A DNA stretch of 64,000 nt from Gammaproteobacteria bacterium (GCA_021773335.1 JAJFKG010000016.1:62001-126000); one strand, 5' to 3'. Shown: positions 26,254 through 36,424, numbered from the stretch's first letter. The notes: generated by a model not told the origin, from the sequence alone. A program made the numbers and translations.

Positions 26254-27645
26254 TTACCAAGTCGCTGAGCGCAACACCATCATCTTTTCGTAGGTCATAT
26301 CTTCCATAGAATATGGAATACCACCAACACCAAGGCCTGATTCTTTACGCCCACCAAATGGCATCCAATCAACCCGAAATGCAGTATTGTCATTTACCAT
26401 CACCGCACGTGCTTCAAGCCGATTCACCATATCCATTGCCACATCAATAGCTTTAGTAAACACGGCTGCTTGGAAAGCAAAAGGTAAAGCATTCGCGTAG
26501 GCTATCGCTTGCTCTTGCTTATCGTAACTATTGATACATACAACAGGACCAAAGATTTCTTCCCGGCACACGCGCGAATCTAACGGTGGATTGAGCAACA
26601 CCGTCGGCGCATAGCAAGTTGCTGAAATTTTGTTACCGCCACATAATAATTTAGCACCTTTAGTGACGGCTTCTTTTACCCATTCATCGACACGATCCAC
26701 TTCTTTACTACTAATTAAAGGACCAACTTCCGTACTTGGATCAACCGGATCACCGACCACTAACTTCTCTGCTGCCTTTGCCATCGATTTCGCTAAACGC
26801 TTGACAATGTCACTGTGTGCAAAGATCCGTTGTACAGATACACATACTTGTCCAGCATGATAAAACCCACCTTTCATCAGAATAGGCAAGGCATCATCAA
26901 GATCCGCGTCGGCAGCAATAATTGCTGGTGCGGCACCGCCGTGCTCTAAAGCACAATGGGCACCATGCGGTAATAATGATCGTAAATGCCAACCAACACG
27001 CCCCGAACCAATAAAAGATAAAAAACTAATACGCGGATCTTGCAAGACCTTTTCCGCTACGCTTGGTTCGCACATAATGACTTTACACCATTCTTCAGGC
27101 AAGCCTGCTTCATACAACATATTAACAACGTTAAAGCAAGAAATCGGCGTGGTGCTGGCCGGTTTGACTAACACAGGGCAGCCCACAGCAATAGCCGGCA
27201 CGACTTGGTGAATAATTAGGTTCATTGGATGATTAAACGCACTAATCGCTAAGACTACGCCTACTGGTTGGCGAATGGTAAATGCCTTACGGTGTTGTGA
27301 TGAAGGCGTTATTCCCATCGGGATTTCAGTCCCAGTCATACGACCAATATGCTCGATTGCTACTTTAATGCCTTGAATCGCGCGATCGGCTTCAACGATC
27401 GAATCCATCAAGGGTTTCCCCCCTTCTTCTGCCGAGGCATGCGCCATTTCATCGCGTCGACTTGAAAAAAGCTGATATAACTTTTCTAATATCTCGATGC
27501 GTTTATACGCAGGTAACCATGCACTGCGATCTTCATAAGTTTTATGGGCAGTATCCAAGGCTTGCATGACATAGGCCTCGTCATGTTTGGGAACCGTCTT
27601 AATTAAATGTTCGTCGTATGGCGATAAAACTTTTAATTCTGGCAT
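26254..27645 (-). CDS. Aldehyde dehydrogenase family protein
   Basis: A 463-residue NAD(P)-dependent dehydrogenase. Motifs: SAFNHPMNLIIHQVVPAI near 138, FIGSGRVGWHL (cofactor loop), the glutamate base in LEHGGAAP (about 237) and the catalytic cysteine in GQVCVSVQRIF (about 270), then EEIFGPVVC and the C-terminal PFGGRKESGLG. The glutamate motif normally reads ELGG; here it is EHGG, the Glu being kept. The length is slightly below the usual 480-500. It follows the thiamine-diphosphate enzyme gene by 39 bp, so the two probably act together; the aldehyde substrate is not clear. Confidence 0.92.
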   Translation of the reverse strand: MPELKVLSPYDEHLIKTVPKHDEAYVMQALDTAHKTYEDRSAWLPAYKRIEILEKLYQLFSSRRDEMAHASAEEGGKPLMDSIVEADRAIQGIKVAIEHIGRMTGTEIPMGITPSSQHRKAFTIRQPVGVVLAISAFNHPMNLIIHQVVPAIAVGCPVLVKPASTTPISCFNVVNMLYEAGLPEEWCKVIMCEPSVAEKVLQDPRISFLSFIGSGRVGWHLRSLLPHGAHCALEHGGAAPAIIAADADLDDALPILMKGGFYHAGQVCVSVQRIFAHSDIVKRLAKSMAKAAEKLVVGDPVDPSTEVGPLISSKEVDRVDEWVKEAVTKGAKLLCGGNKISATCYAPTVLLNPPLDSRVCREEIFGPVVCINSYDKQEQAIAYANALPFAFQAAVFTKAIDVAMDMVNRLEARAVMVNDNTAFRVDWMPFGGRKESGLGVGGIPYSMEDMTYEKMMVLRSATW

Positions 27646-27684
27646 AGCTAATCCTTTTGCTCTATTACTTTAGATAAAACTCGC

Positions 27685-29328
27685 TTACAAACTACACGTC
27701 TTTGAATGCAATTCGTGATAAAGCACGCGTACATTTTCGGAGTAATCGACCGGTACTTCAATCACGTGCACACCTTTGCTATCTAAGCATTTGCCAAGTA
27801 CTTTGACAAAATCGGGGGTCTTTTCGATACGGTGGCCATGCGCACCATAAGCTTCAGCATATTTGACAAAATCGGGGTTACCATAATCCAAACCAAAATC
27901 GTGTAACCCCATAGTTGCTTGCTTCCATTTAATCATGCCATAGCCGTTATCACGTAAAACAATCACGACCAAATCTAATTTAAAACGCACAGCAGTTTCT
28001 AATTCTTGTGAATTCATCATAAAACCACCATCACCACAAATCGCAACGACTTTGCGTTCTGGATGAACAATACGTGCGCCAAGTGCTGAGGGCAAACCTG
28101 CACCCATGCTTGCCAGCGCATTGTCTAAGAGTAAGGTTTTAGCATTATGTGCCATATAATTACGTGCAAACCATATCTTATACATACCATTATCCAAAGT
28201 CACAATACCATCAGACGGTAAGACACGGCGCACATCAGCTACCAAACGTTGTGGTATTAATGGAAAACGCTCATCATCTTGCTTTTCCAAGATATGCTCA
28301 TCAACTTCCTTTTTGATTTTGGCGTAATAATCCGATTCCCAACGGTCTTGGCGTTTAATAACATCCGCCATTTGATCAATCGCACTAGTAATATCTCCCA
28401 CAACTTCTAAAGTCGGAAAATACACTTCATCAATTTCTGCGGAAAAGAAATTGATATGAATAACTTTCAAGTCACCTTCAGGATGCATAAAGAATGGTGG
28501 CTTTTCAATAACATCATGGCCAACGTTTATAATTAAATCCGCACGGTTAATGGCGCAATGAATATAATCATTTTCTGATAAGGCTGCTGTCCCTAAAAAC
28601 AGTGGATCATTTTCATCTAATACGCCTTTACCCATCTGGGTATTAAAAAAATGCAAGCCGGTTTTATCAATGAATTTACGTAACGCAACCGATGTCGCTT
28701 TACGGTTAGCACCCGCACCAATTAACACAAGTGGACGCCTGGCATCCTCAATCATTTGCACTGCTTTTTTAATCACGCTTGAGTCTGGTTGTGGGCGCTC
28801 CACCTCTGTTACTTTAAATAAAGGAGAATCACAATTTTCACGCGCAATATCTTCAGGCAACTCAAGATGGACTGCACCGGGTCTTTCTTCTTCTGCGAGA
28901 CGAAATGCCTCTCGTACAATGGAAGGAATCAAATTACCATTAACGATTTGACGCGAGTACTTAGTAATCGGTGACATCATCTCAACCGTATTAATAATTT
29001 GAAAACGCCCTTGTTTACTTTTGAGGATAGGCTTTTGCCCTGTAATCATTAAAATCGGCATTGCACCTAATTGTGCGTAAGCTGCCGCCGTGACTAAGTT
29101 TGTCGCACCAGGGCCCAATGTTGACATACACACACCTGTTTTACCGGTCAAACGACCATAGGTCGCGGCCATAAAACCAGCAGCTTGCTCATGTCGTGTC
29201 ACCACAAGTTTGATCTTTGAATTACGGATAGACTCTAATAGATCGAGGTTTTCTTCTCCAGGAATACCAAAGATATATTCCACACCTTCGTTTTCGAGGG
29301 CTTTGACAAATTTATCAGATGCTTTCAT
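27685..29328 (-). CDS. Acetolactate-synthase-like thiamine diphosphate enzyme
   Basis: A 547-residue member of the acetohydroxyacid synthase/pyruvate oxidase group. The N-terminal VEYIFGIPGEENLDLLES carries the activating glutamate region (VTRHEQAAGFMA), and STLGPGATNLVTAAAYA follows. The TPP/Mg motif is CGDGGFMMNSQELETAV (about 433) ending in NGYGMIKW. It lacks a neighbouring ilvH regulatory subunit, which argues for a catabolic AlsS-like or another ketoacid-carboligating role rather than branched-chain amino-acid synthesis. It lies just upstream of an aldehyde dehydrogenase gene on the same strand, suggesting a two-enzyme route. Specific product uncertain. Confidence 0.85.
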   Translation of the reverse strand: MKASDKFVKALENEGVEYIFGIPGEENLDLLESIRNSKIKLVVTRHEQAAGFMAATYGRLTGKTGVCMSTLGPGATNLVTAAAYAQLGAMPILMITGQKPILKSKQGRFQIINTVEMMSPITKYSRQIVNGNLIPSIVREAFRLAEEERPGAVHLELPEDIARENCDSPLFKVTEVERPQPDSSVIKKAVQMIEDARRPLVLIGAGANRKATSVALRKFIDKTGLHFFNTQMGKGVLDENDPLFLGTAALSENDYIHCAINRADLIINVGHDVIEKPPFFMHPEGDLKVIHINFFSAEIDEVYFPTLEVVGDITSAIDQMADVIKRQDRWESDYYAKIKKEVDEHILEKQDDERFPLIPQRLVADVRRVLPSDGIVTLDNGMYKIWFARNYMAHNAKTLLLDNALASMGAGLPSALGARIVHPERKVVAICGDGGFMMNSQELETAVRFKLDLVVIVLRDNGYGMIKWKQATMGLHDFGLDYGNPDFVKYAEAYGAHGHRIEKTPDFVKVLGKCLDSKGVHVIEVPVDYSENVRVLYHELHSKTCSL

Positions 29329-29503
29329 AAGGGTCCCTTTTAGTTATGATTTGCAGGACCGTATATTACGATTTTTTGTCACCCTTCAGCAAATTTTTTG
29401 CACTTAACAACAACTTAAACCTTAAAAAGCACCTAATAGTGATGACGAATGTCATTCAACTTAATCAAAAAACAATGGCGTAGTCTAACGATCCAACAAA
29501 GCA

Positions 29504-29532
29504 TTGCATTTTTTGTTCAAATGAAGTACACT
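29504..29532 (+). promoter_or_regulatory. Sigma-70 type promoter for the tlpA-like gene
   Basis: TTGCAT (29504-29509), a 17-bp spacer and TACACT (29527-29532) match the housekeeping consensus well. The predicted start near 29539 gives a 33-nt leader containing AAAGGA before the ATG at 29572. It would drive tlpA-acyP-queF. Confidence 0.7.
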
Positions 29533-29571
29533 GCTGCTCGAAATTTCTGAGTTATAAAGGAAACCTCAACC

Positions 29572-30108
29572 ATGCGAAAAAGGACATTTGCCTCCATACT
29601 CATCACCCTTTCTCTACTGATTAGCGCCTGCTCAGAACACGATAATAAAGACATCAATGGCCAAGCCATCAATTTTTCAACTTACCAAGGCAAATGGATC
29701 GTTATTAATTACTGGGCCACATGGTGTAAACCCTGCTATGAAGAAATTCCCCAACTCAATGCACTTTATCAAGCAAACCTTGATCGCGTAATTGTATTCG
29801 GCGTGAATTTTGATGGTATGCCTGCAGCAGAACAACGACAATTTGCAAATCAACAACACATTAAATACCCTTTATTAGCTAACGACCCTGCGCAGCAATT
29901 TGGTATCGGTAAAGTCGCTACGCTGCCGGCAAGCTATGTTATCAATCCGCAAGGCCAATTAGTTGAAGCTTTATTTGGGCCACAGACTCAACACAATCTA
30001 GAGGCTGCGATGGGATTTTCACCAAGGCGTGTGCGTAACATTGAGACTTCTTCAGCAATTACTTTTGTAACTACTGGAGCAAGCCAGAAAGGTGTTATCG
30101 ATGGCTAA
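29572..30108 (+). CDS. TlpA-like thioredoxin-fold lipoprotein
   Basis: A 178-residue periplasmic protein. It starts with a lipoprotein signal ending in LISAC (lipidated Cys20). The thioredoxin active site WCKPC is at residues 51-55 in the TlpA context NYWATWCKPCYEEIPQLN, followed by LPASYVINPQGQ containing the cis-proline loop. Family members reduce or rearrange disulfides in exported proteins or in cytochrome c maturation. It is the first gene of a group with acyP (overlap 8 bp) and queF; these have unrelated roles, so co-transcription is probably for convenience. Confidence 0.9.
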   Translation: MRKRTFASILITLSLLISACSEHDNKDINGQAINFSTYQGKWIVINYWATWCKPCYEEIPQLNALYQANLDRVIVFGVNFDGMPAAEQRQFANQQHIKYPLLANDPAQQFGIGKVATLPASYVINPQGQLVEALFGPQTQHNLEAAMGFSPRRVRNIETSSAITFVTTGASQKGVIDG

Positions 30109-30373
30109 GGTTTGTTATCACTGTTTTGCCAGCGGACGTGTGCAGGGCGTTTTTTACCGTGCAAGCGCACGCGCTGAAGCTCGGCGCTTAAACATCAAGG
30201 GTTGGGCACGTAATCTTAGTGATGGACGCGTAGAAGTAATGGCATGTGGCGAAGAAGAAGATGTAAAACTACTGGTGGCATGGCTATGGCAAGGGCCAAC
30301 CGCCGCTCAAGTGTCCGATGTCAGCAGTAAAAATGTTGCCTGGCAAGCGTTCGCTGATTTTAATACTAGTTAG
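30101..30373 (+). CDS. acyP: Acylphosphatase
   Basis: A 90-residue protein, the usual size. It hydrolyses the carboxyl-phosphate bond of acylphosphates. The signature GRVQGVFYRASARAEA holds the phosphate loop and catalytic Arg (about residue 20); GWARNLSDGRVEV carries the catalytic Asn (about 38). ATG 30101 overlaps the tlpA-like stop (ATGGCTAAG) and has AAAGG upstream; a GTG at 30092 is a less likely start. Confidence 0.93.
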   Translation: MAKVCYHCFASGRVQGVFYRASARAEARRLNIKGWARNLSDGRVEVMACGEEEDVKLLVAWLWQGPTAAQVSDVSSKNVAWQAFADFNTS

Positions 30374-30384
30374 AGGAAACATTA

Positions 30385-31212
30385 ATGGCAATACTTGATC
30401 TTGAAAATTCCCCCTTAGGCAAAGATAGTTGTTATGACAACGACTATGACACCAATCTCTTATTTGCAATTCCAAGACAAGTTAAACGCGATGAAATCGA
30501 TGTGCCACAGGATTTACCTTTCGCTGGCGCCGACATATGGAATGCCTATGAGCTGTCCTGGCTAAATAACAAAGGTAAACCACAAGTCGCAATTGGTGAA
30601 TTTATTATTCCCTGCACATCAAAAAATATTATCGAGTCAAAATCATTAAAGCTCTATCTCAACTCGTTTAACCAAGCGCGTTTTCATCATGAAAACCACG
30701 TTAAAGAAACCTTGCAAAACGATTTAAGCCAAGCCGTTGCTGCTAAGGTAACGGTAAATATAGTAACCCCTCGCGAATTTACGCAACAAGGTATGAAAGA
30801 ATTGAATGGTACCTGTATTGATGCTTTAGATGTGATGATTGACACTTATAAGACAGCCCCAAGCTTATTAGGCACAATGAACACTACGTTGGTTGAAGAA
30901 TTACTTTACTCGAACCTACTAAAATCTAACTGCCTCGGCACTGGCCAGCCCGATTGGGGCAGCGTACAAATTCATTATCACGGCCCAAAGATTGACCACG
31001 AAGGTTTGTTAAAATATATTATTTCTTTCCGTAATCATAATGAGTTTCATGAACAGTGCGTAGAACGTATCTTCATGGATATTATGCAATACTGCCAACC
31101 TGAAAAACTAACAGTATATGCGCGCTATACACGCCGAGGCGGACTTGACATCAACCCATTTCGTTCTAACTTTGAAGATTTACCAGAGAATATTCGTATT
31201 AGTCGGCAATAA
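30385..31212 (+). CDS. queF: NADPH-dependent 7-cyano-7-deazaguanine reductase
   Basis: A 275-residue enzyme of the long YqeF/E. coli-type QueF. It reduces preQ0 to preQ1 in queuosine (tRNA wobble) synthesis. The nucleophilic cysteine lies in [13 protein letters not shown] (about residue 180); the substrate-binding [20 protein letters not shown] is the N-terminal QueF motif and [13 protein letters not shown] completes the T-fold. No other que genes lie here. Its 3' end overlaps the convergent rpoH gene by 14 bp, so neither has a spacer for a terminator. Confidence 0.95.
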   Translation: MAILDLENSPLGKDSCYDNDYDTNLLFAIPRQVKRDEIDVPQDLPFAGADIWNAYELSWLNNKGKPQVAIGEFIIPCTSKNIIESKSLKLYLNSFNQARFHHENHVKETLQNDLSQAVAAKVTVNIVTPREFTQQGMKELNGTCIDALDVMIDTYKTAPSLLGTMNTTLVEELLYSNLLKSNCLGTGQPDWGSVQIHYHGPKIDHEGLLKYIISFRNHNEFHEQCVERIFMDIMQYCQPEKLTVYARYTRRGGLDINPFRSNFEDLPENIRISRQ

Positions 31213-32068
31213 CGGCTTTGAGTTTTTTCATCGCATTTGCTTCGAGTTGACGAATACGCTCTGCCGAGACCTTATATTTTGCCGCAAGATCATGTAACGT
31301 CACTTTTTTCTCACTTAACCAGCGCTGCTGTAAGATATCTTGGCTACGCGCATCCAAGGTTTGCAATGCTGCGTGCAAGTTATGTTGACCGTCGTTGGAA
31401 GTATTTTCTAACTCCACCTGCAATGCTGGATTAGCACTCTGATCTTCAAGATAATGCGCTGGGGCAAAGGTCACGTTGCTATTGTCTTCCGGTGCAGGTC
31501 CATCAAAGGCTGCATCATAGGCATTCAAGCGTGCCTCCATGGTTAACACTTCTTTGGTGCTTACACCTAACTCATTAGCAACCTCTTCAACTTCTGCTTG
31601 GCTAAACCAACCCAGACGTTTTTTGGATTTACGCAGATTGAAAAATAGCTTGCGCTGCGCTTTTGTCGTCGCAACTTTAACGATACGCCAATTACGGATA
31701 ATAAATTCATGCATCTCAGCTTTGATCCAATGTACGGCAAATGACACTAAGCGCACGCCAACATTGGGATCAAAACGCTTCACCGCCTTCATTAATCCAA
31801 CCGTGCCTTCTTGAATTAAATCTGCCAACGCTAAACCATAACCGGCATAACCACGCGCGACTTTAACCACGAAACGCAAATGTGCCAAAACCAGCTGACG
31901 GGCAGCTTGTAGATCATTAAATTGATGATAGCGAGCCGCCAGTTCATACTCTTCTTCAGCACTCAACATTGGCACTTGATTAACGCGTTGAATATACGCA
32001 TCCAAGCTACCAACTGGCGCTGCTACCATGTCGAAACTGTGGTTAATCGTCTGTAAGTTGGTTCCCAT
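31199..32068 (-). CDS. rpoH: RNA polymerase heat-shock sigma factor (sigma-32)
   Basis: A 289-residue sigma-70-family factor. Region 2 ([21 protein letters not shown] and [16 protein letters not shown]) is followed by the RpoH box [10 protein letters not shown], which separates RpoH from other sigmas, and then region 4 with the DNA-binding helix [18 protein letters not shown]. It directs transcription of chaperone and protease genes. ATG 32068 is preferred to 32086 because AAAGGTG lies 7 nt before it. An exact CIRCE element lies 46 bp upstream, so HrcA control is likely. Confidence 0.96.
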   Translation of the reverse strand: MGTNLQTINHSFDMVAAPVGSLDAYIQRVNQVPMLSAEEEYELAARYHQFNDLQAARQLVLAHLRFVVKVARGYAGYGLALADLIQEGTVGLMKAVKRFDPNVGVRLVSFAVHWIKAEMHEFIIRNWRIVKVATTKAQRKLFFNLRKSKKRLGWFSQAEVEEVANELGVSTKEVLTMEARLNAYDAAFDGPAPEDNSNVTFAPAHYLEDQSANPALQVELENTSNDGQHNLHAALQTLDARSQDILQQRWLSEKKVTLHDLAAKYKVSAERIRQLEANAMKKLKAVIAD

Positions 32069-32113
32069 TAAAATCACCTTTTTCATTCAGTAAGAACAAG
32101 TTACCCGCATATT

Positions 32114-32140
32114 TTAGCACTCTTTGCCTTAGAGTGCTAA
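32114..32140 (-). promoter_or_regulatory. CIRCE element (HrcA operator) upstream of rpoH
   Basis: TTAGCACTC (32114-32122), a 9-bp spacer and GAGTGCTAA (32132-32140): both arms and the spacer length are identical to the CIRCE consensus bound by the HrcA repressor. On the rpoH strand it abuts an AT-rich TAAAAT that could be the -10 box, so bound HrcA would block the promoter. This is the only copy seen in the window. Confidence 0.95.
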
Positions 32141-32341
32141 TTTTGCTGAAAAATCAAATTCCCTAAAAATCATTTACTTTCAATAAATTAGAAAAAACCT
32201 CCTGAGCATATAGTCATCGCTCATTTGTGCTTGAAACCCTCGCCTCTAACTCATTGATTGAGGGTCCCGAATGGGCACCATAAATGCTACACTCTCCAAG
32301 GTCGTTAGCTTAGCCACAACAAGAGCAGACAAGGAAAGTCC

Positions 32342-35300
32342 ATGATCCCCAGCCTATCGCAACTTGATCTACCCAAAGACAACTTTAATGACTTCATCCA
32401 TAAATTGCGAGATGCGGGTTTTTCTGGGGATATCTGCAGTGACTACGCAACTCGCTTAGTCACCGCGACCGACAACAGCGTCTACCAACTTTTACCTCAG
32501 GCGGTCATCTATCCACATCAACATAGTGACGTAGTGCTGGTGATGCAATTGGTTCAGCAATCACAATTTCAAACTATCACGATTACCGCAAGAGGCGCTG
32601 GTACTGGCACTAATGGTCAATCATTAACAACTGGGATTATTATCGATTTTACCCGCTATATGAATCACATCCTTGAATTAGACTTAGAGGCGAGTTGGGT
32701 AAGTGTCGAGCCCGGTGTCGTATTGGATCAACTCAATGAATACCTAAAACCCTACGGCGTATTTGTACCACTCACAATATCCACCAGCAACCGCGCAACC
32801 ATTGGCGGCATGATAAATACCGATGCTTGTGGTAAAGGCTCGTGTATTTACGGACGCACGCACGATCATATCAAGGAACTCACGTGCATCTTAAATGATG
32901 GCGCAATCATACGTACGCGTGAAATTTCTGCCAGCATGATCCCACGCCCCAAAAAACGCACCAAACCAATTTCAGCGCGCTTACGCCAAGAATTAGGATT
33001 AGATAATGACCGCGTCATCGAAATTTACCAACAAATTTATATGACGGTAAATGAGCACAAGTCCAGCATACAAAAGCAATTCCCCAAGCTAACTCGTAAT
33101 ATGACGGGCTATAATTTGAGTGAGTTGTACAATCAAGAACGCGATAGTTTGAACCTCAGCAATTTAATTGCCGGCTCAGAAGGTACCCTTGCCATTGTCA
33201 CTGCTGCAAAATTGAAGTTAACCCCTATCCCTGCATATAAAAAACTGATTGCCATCACTTATCCAAACTTCAATTGTGCACTGGAACACGCAAAGGAAAT
33301 TATTAAAGCGCAACCATTAGCTATCGAAAGCATGGATGAAGTTGTTTACGATTTAGCAAAAACTGATCTCAGCTTCCAGCTAATCAACGAATTTATGCCA
33401 GCAAGCACAGCTAATGACAATAATGCCGCGCTAACGCTAGTTGAATTTTGTAGTAATAATGAGTTACAGCTACACAAGATCGTTAAAGATTTTTGCCAAC
33501 AACTTGAAAACCACCAAAACGCTGAATCAGATAATATCACCTTGTCTTATTACGTTGCTAAAAATGACTATGAGAGTGAATTACTGTGGACGCTACGCAA
33601 AAAAAGTGTTGGTTTACTTGGAAAAACAAAAGGTAACCGCAAACCGATCTCTGGGATCGAAGATACTGTAGTTAACCCTCAGGATCTAGCCAACTATGTT
33701 ACCGACATCAAAACCATACTCGACGAATATGACCTACGCTATGGTATTTTTGGGCACATGGACGTCGGCTGCTTACACATTAGACCCGCACTCGATATGC
33801 GTAATCCAAAAGATGAAATTATCTTACAAGAAATTACCGAGCGCGTTGTTGCGTTGGTAAAGCACTATAATGGCCTAATGTGGGGAGAGCACGGCAAAGG
33901 ATTTCGCAGTGAATACAATCCTGATTTCTTCGGTAAGGTGCTGTATGGCGAATTACAAAAGATCAAAACGCTGTTCGACCCCTATAATCAACTCAATCCA
34001 GGTAAAGTTGCCACATCGTTAACAAGTAACACAAAACTGGCAAGTATTAATGGCCCTAAGCGCGGACATTTAGACCGACAAATCTTACCAGGACTAGCAA
34101 GGCACTACGCTAATGCTATAGCTTGTAATGGTAATGGGGTCTGTTTTAATTATCAAACTCAGCAGACTATTTGCCCTAGCTATAAAGCAACGCGTGATCA
34201 CCGGCATTCGCCGAAAGGTCGCGCAGCTTTAACCAGGGAGTGGTTGCGCCAACTCTCAGTACAAAATTATTCGGTAAAACATGTAAATATTATTGCGCGG
34301 CTACAACACGCTTGCATAAAATTCGCTAATTATTTTCGTAGAAATCACGCTAACGATGATTTTTCTCATCAAGTCCACGAAGCATTCTCTGGTTGCTTGG
34401 GTTGCAAAGCCTGTGCAAGTGACTGTCCGGTACAAATTAATGTACCGGAATTTAAGAGTAAATTTCTTGCCCTATACCATTCTCGCTATCCCCGGAGCTT
34501 GCGTAGTCATTTGATTGCTTATAGTGAGCAAACCAGCTTTTTTATGAGCAAATTCCCTAAATTAAGTCGCCGACTACTCACTCTCAACTTTGTAAAACAG
34601 ATTGCGTATCGATACCTCCACCTCGTCGATTTACCGCTGCCAAGTTATCCAGGTCTCAAGCAATTGCAACAACAAGCAGACATTAAACCAACCAAAATTT
34701 CTGAGCTATTACGTAAACGTCATTTACACCAAAACGAGCAACCAAAATCAGTCATTGTCCTGCAAGATTGGCTCACCAGCCACTACGACAGTCGTTTGCT
34801 TATCTGTACGCATGAATTATTATCTGAATTAGGCTATCAAGTTCACATTGCCCCTCTCTACATAAATGGCAAGGCCTTTCATGCCGCCGGGCGATTACGT
34901 AAATTTCGCCGTTACGCACGCAAGAATAGTCAATTGCTAAAGCGACTAGCGAGCTGTGAAATTCCGATTATTGGTATCGACCCAAGCATTACTCTTACCT
35001 ATCGTGACGAATATCGCTGTGATCTACCAGAATCTAATAATCAGTTTGTGGTTATGTTAGTACAAGAATGGTTAGCAACGCAGCTAAACAACTTAATAAA
35101 GGGCGGGATATTCACCGCAAATCAGCAAAAAAATCATAGCCCAAGCTATTTTTTACTCACGCATTGCAGTGAAAATTCACTTTTGCCACAGGCACAAACA
35201 CTGTGGGTAAATATATTTCATGCCTTTAATCTCAATCTAATTCCTATCACGAGTGGATGCTGCGGTATGGCGGGTAGTTATGGCCATGAATCAGAACACT

Positions 35301-35488
35301 ATGCGTTATCACAAAAAATATTTAAACAAACATGGCAGCAACATATTGGCAGCGATAAATATGAAAAAGAAAATTTTTTAGTAACAGGATTTTCTTGTCG
35401 CGAACAAGTAAAACGCTTCGCTGGCTTTACACCGCGTCACCCACTTGAAGCATTACATGCACATATATGCCAACAGCGGAGCAAATAA
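32342..35488 (+). CDS. ydiJ: FAD/Fe-S oxidoreductase, YdiJ-like (D-2-hydroxyacid dehydrogenase)
   Basis: A 1048-residue enzyme in the order: FAD-binding PCMH domain (ARGAGTGTNGQSLTTGIIID, VSVEPGVVLDQLN, RATIGGMINTDACGKGS), the FAD-linked oxidase C-domain with GHMDVGCLHIRP and GEHGKGFRSE, a cysteine-rich segment (CNGNGVCFN, then TICPSY), a second Fe-S motif CLGCKACASDCPVQ (about residue 690), and a C-terminal CCG-like segment (SGCCGMAGSYGHE). This composition and length match E. coli YdiJ (about 1018 residues), a D-2-hydroxyglutarate dehydrogenase. It probably oxidises a D-2-hydroxyacid and passes electrons to the quinone pool. It converges on ftsX with a 6-bp gap. Confidence 0.9.
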   Translation: MIPSLSQLDLPKDNFNDFIHKLRDAGFSGDICSDYATRLVTATDNSVYQLLPQAVIYPHQHSDVVLVMQLVQQSQFQTITITARGAGTGTNGQSLTTGIIIDFTRYMNHILELDLEASWVSVEPGVVLDQLNEYLKPYGVFVPLTISTSNRATIGGMINTDACGKGSCIYGRTHDHIKELTCILNDGAIIRTREISASMIPRPKKRTKPISARLRQELGLDNDRVIEIYQQIYMTVNEHKSSIQKQFPKLTRNMTGYNLSELYNQERDSLNLSNLIAGSEGTLAIVTAAKLKLTPIPAYKKLIAITYPNFNCALEHAKEIIKAQPLAIESMDEVVYDLAKTDLSFQLINEFMPASTANDNNAALTLVEFCSNNELQLHKIVKDFCQQLENHQNAESDNITLSYYVAKNDYESELLWTLRKKSVGLLGKTKGNRKPISGIEDTVVNPQDLANYVTDIKTILDEYDLRYGIFGHMDVGCLHIRPALDMRNPKDEIILQEITERVVALVKHYNGLMWGEHGKGFRSEYNPDFFGKVLYGELQKIKTLFDPYNQLNPGKVATSLTSNTKLASINGPKRGHLDRQILPGLARHYANAIACNGNGVCFNYQTQQTICPSYKATRDHRHSPKGRAALTREWLRQLSVQNYSVKHVNIIARLQHACIKFANYFRRNHANDDFSHQVHEAFSGCLGCKACASDCPVQINVPEFKSKFLALYHSRYPRSLRSHLIAYSEQTSFFMSKFPKLSRRLLTLNFVKQIAYRYLHLVDLPLPSYPGLKQLQQQADIKPTKISELLRKRHLHQNEQPKSVIVLQDWLTSHYDSRLLICTHELLSELGYQVHIAPLYINGKAFHAAGRLRKFRRYARKNSQLLKRLASCEIPIIGIDPSITLTYRDEYRCDLPESNNQFVVMLVQEWLATQLNNLIKGGIFTANQQKNHSPSYFLLTHCSENSLLPQAQTLWVNIFHAFNLNLIPITSGCCGMAGSYGHESEHYALSQKIFKQTWQQHIGSDKYEKENFLVTGFSCREQVKRFAGFTPRHPLEALHAHICQQRSK

Positions 35489-35494
35489 TCTACG

Positions 35495-36424
35495 CTACAA
35501 TTCGTTAGCACGCAGATGTCGATTCACTGAAAACCATGAACCAAAAAATCCGAGAACAATGCCTACACAAGCAAGCTTAACGCCACCCAAAAAACCCAAA
35601 CCATGCAAGGAAAATTGACTGCTATAAAGCTTTGCCAACTGGACCACCGGTACATTAAGCCAACTGATGGTAATACTAACGAGTATCCACGCAATAATTG
35701 CCCCAAATAGACCATAATACATGCCCGAGTACAAAAATGGCCGACGAATAAAGCTATTTGTTGCACCGATCAATTTAATGATTTCGATTTCCTGACGACG
35801 GTTTTGCGTCGATAATCTAATCGTATTACCAATCACTAATAGCACAGCCAAACCCAATAAAGCTGCTAGCGCCCACACTCCGCGCCTAATTACTTCAATA
35901 ATCGTGTATAGTCGCTTTAGCCATTGCATATCTAACTCAGCAATATCAACCTGTGGCAGGCGCTTTAAGTCCGTTAATAGTGCCTCAATTGATTTGGGTG
36001 TCTGCACGCTAAGCGTTGGCTGCACTTCTAGTACTGCAGGCAATGGATTTGAATGTAAATCTTCAACAATATCACCAATACCCGTTTGCGCTTGAAACTT
36101 CTTCAAACCATCTTGTGGTGAAATGTATGTAACATTAGCAACGTCATCACGCTGTTTTAACTGTGATGCCAAATCTTGTGCAGTAGCTTGGCTAACTGAT
36201 ACTTTCAAAAATAGTGATATTTGTGCACCCTTGTCCCAACCTTGTCCAAACGATTGCACATTACCTAGCAAAACATAAAGACATGCAGGCAGAGCTAACG
36301 CTACCCCAATCACCAGAAGTGTTAACATGGTTGCAAAAGGCGTACGCCATAGGCGCCCAAGACTAGAGACACTTGCATGCGCATGACGCTCAAGTAATTT
36401 ATGCCAGCGATCCGATAAACTCAT
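35495..36424 (-). CDS. ftsX: Cell division protein FtsX
   Basis: A 309-residue inner-membrane protein with four predicted membrane segments: one after the N-terminal cytoplasmic stretch (TMLTLLVIGVALALPACLYV), then a periplasmic domain, then three near the C-terminus. WALAALLGLAVLLVIGNTIR and the RRQEIEIIKLIGATNSFIRR coupling loop are family hallmarks. With FtsE it forms an ABC-like complex that activates septal murein hydrolases. It overlaps ftsE by 4 bp. Confidence 0.95.
   Translation of the reverse strand: MSLSDRWHKLLERHAHASVSSLGRLWRTPFATMLTLLVIGVALALPACLYVLLGNVQSFGQGWDKGAQISLFLKVSVSQATAQDLASQLKQRDDVANVTYISPQDGLKKFQAQTGIGDIVEDLHSNPLPAVLEVQPTLSVQTPKSIEALLTDLKRLPQVDIAELDMQWLKRLYTIIEVIRRGVWALAALLGLAVLLVIGNTIRLSTQNRRQEIEIIKLIGATNSFIRRPFLYSGMYYGLFGAIIAWILVSITISWLNVPVVQLAKLYSSQFSLHGLGFLGGVKLACVGIVLGFFGSWFSVNRHLRANEL

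Noticed and set aside
32236..32265. ACCCTC/GAGGGT hairpin before the ydiJ-like gene
   Set aside because: Only six pairs with an 18-nt loop and no T-tract; no better than chance.
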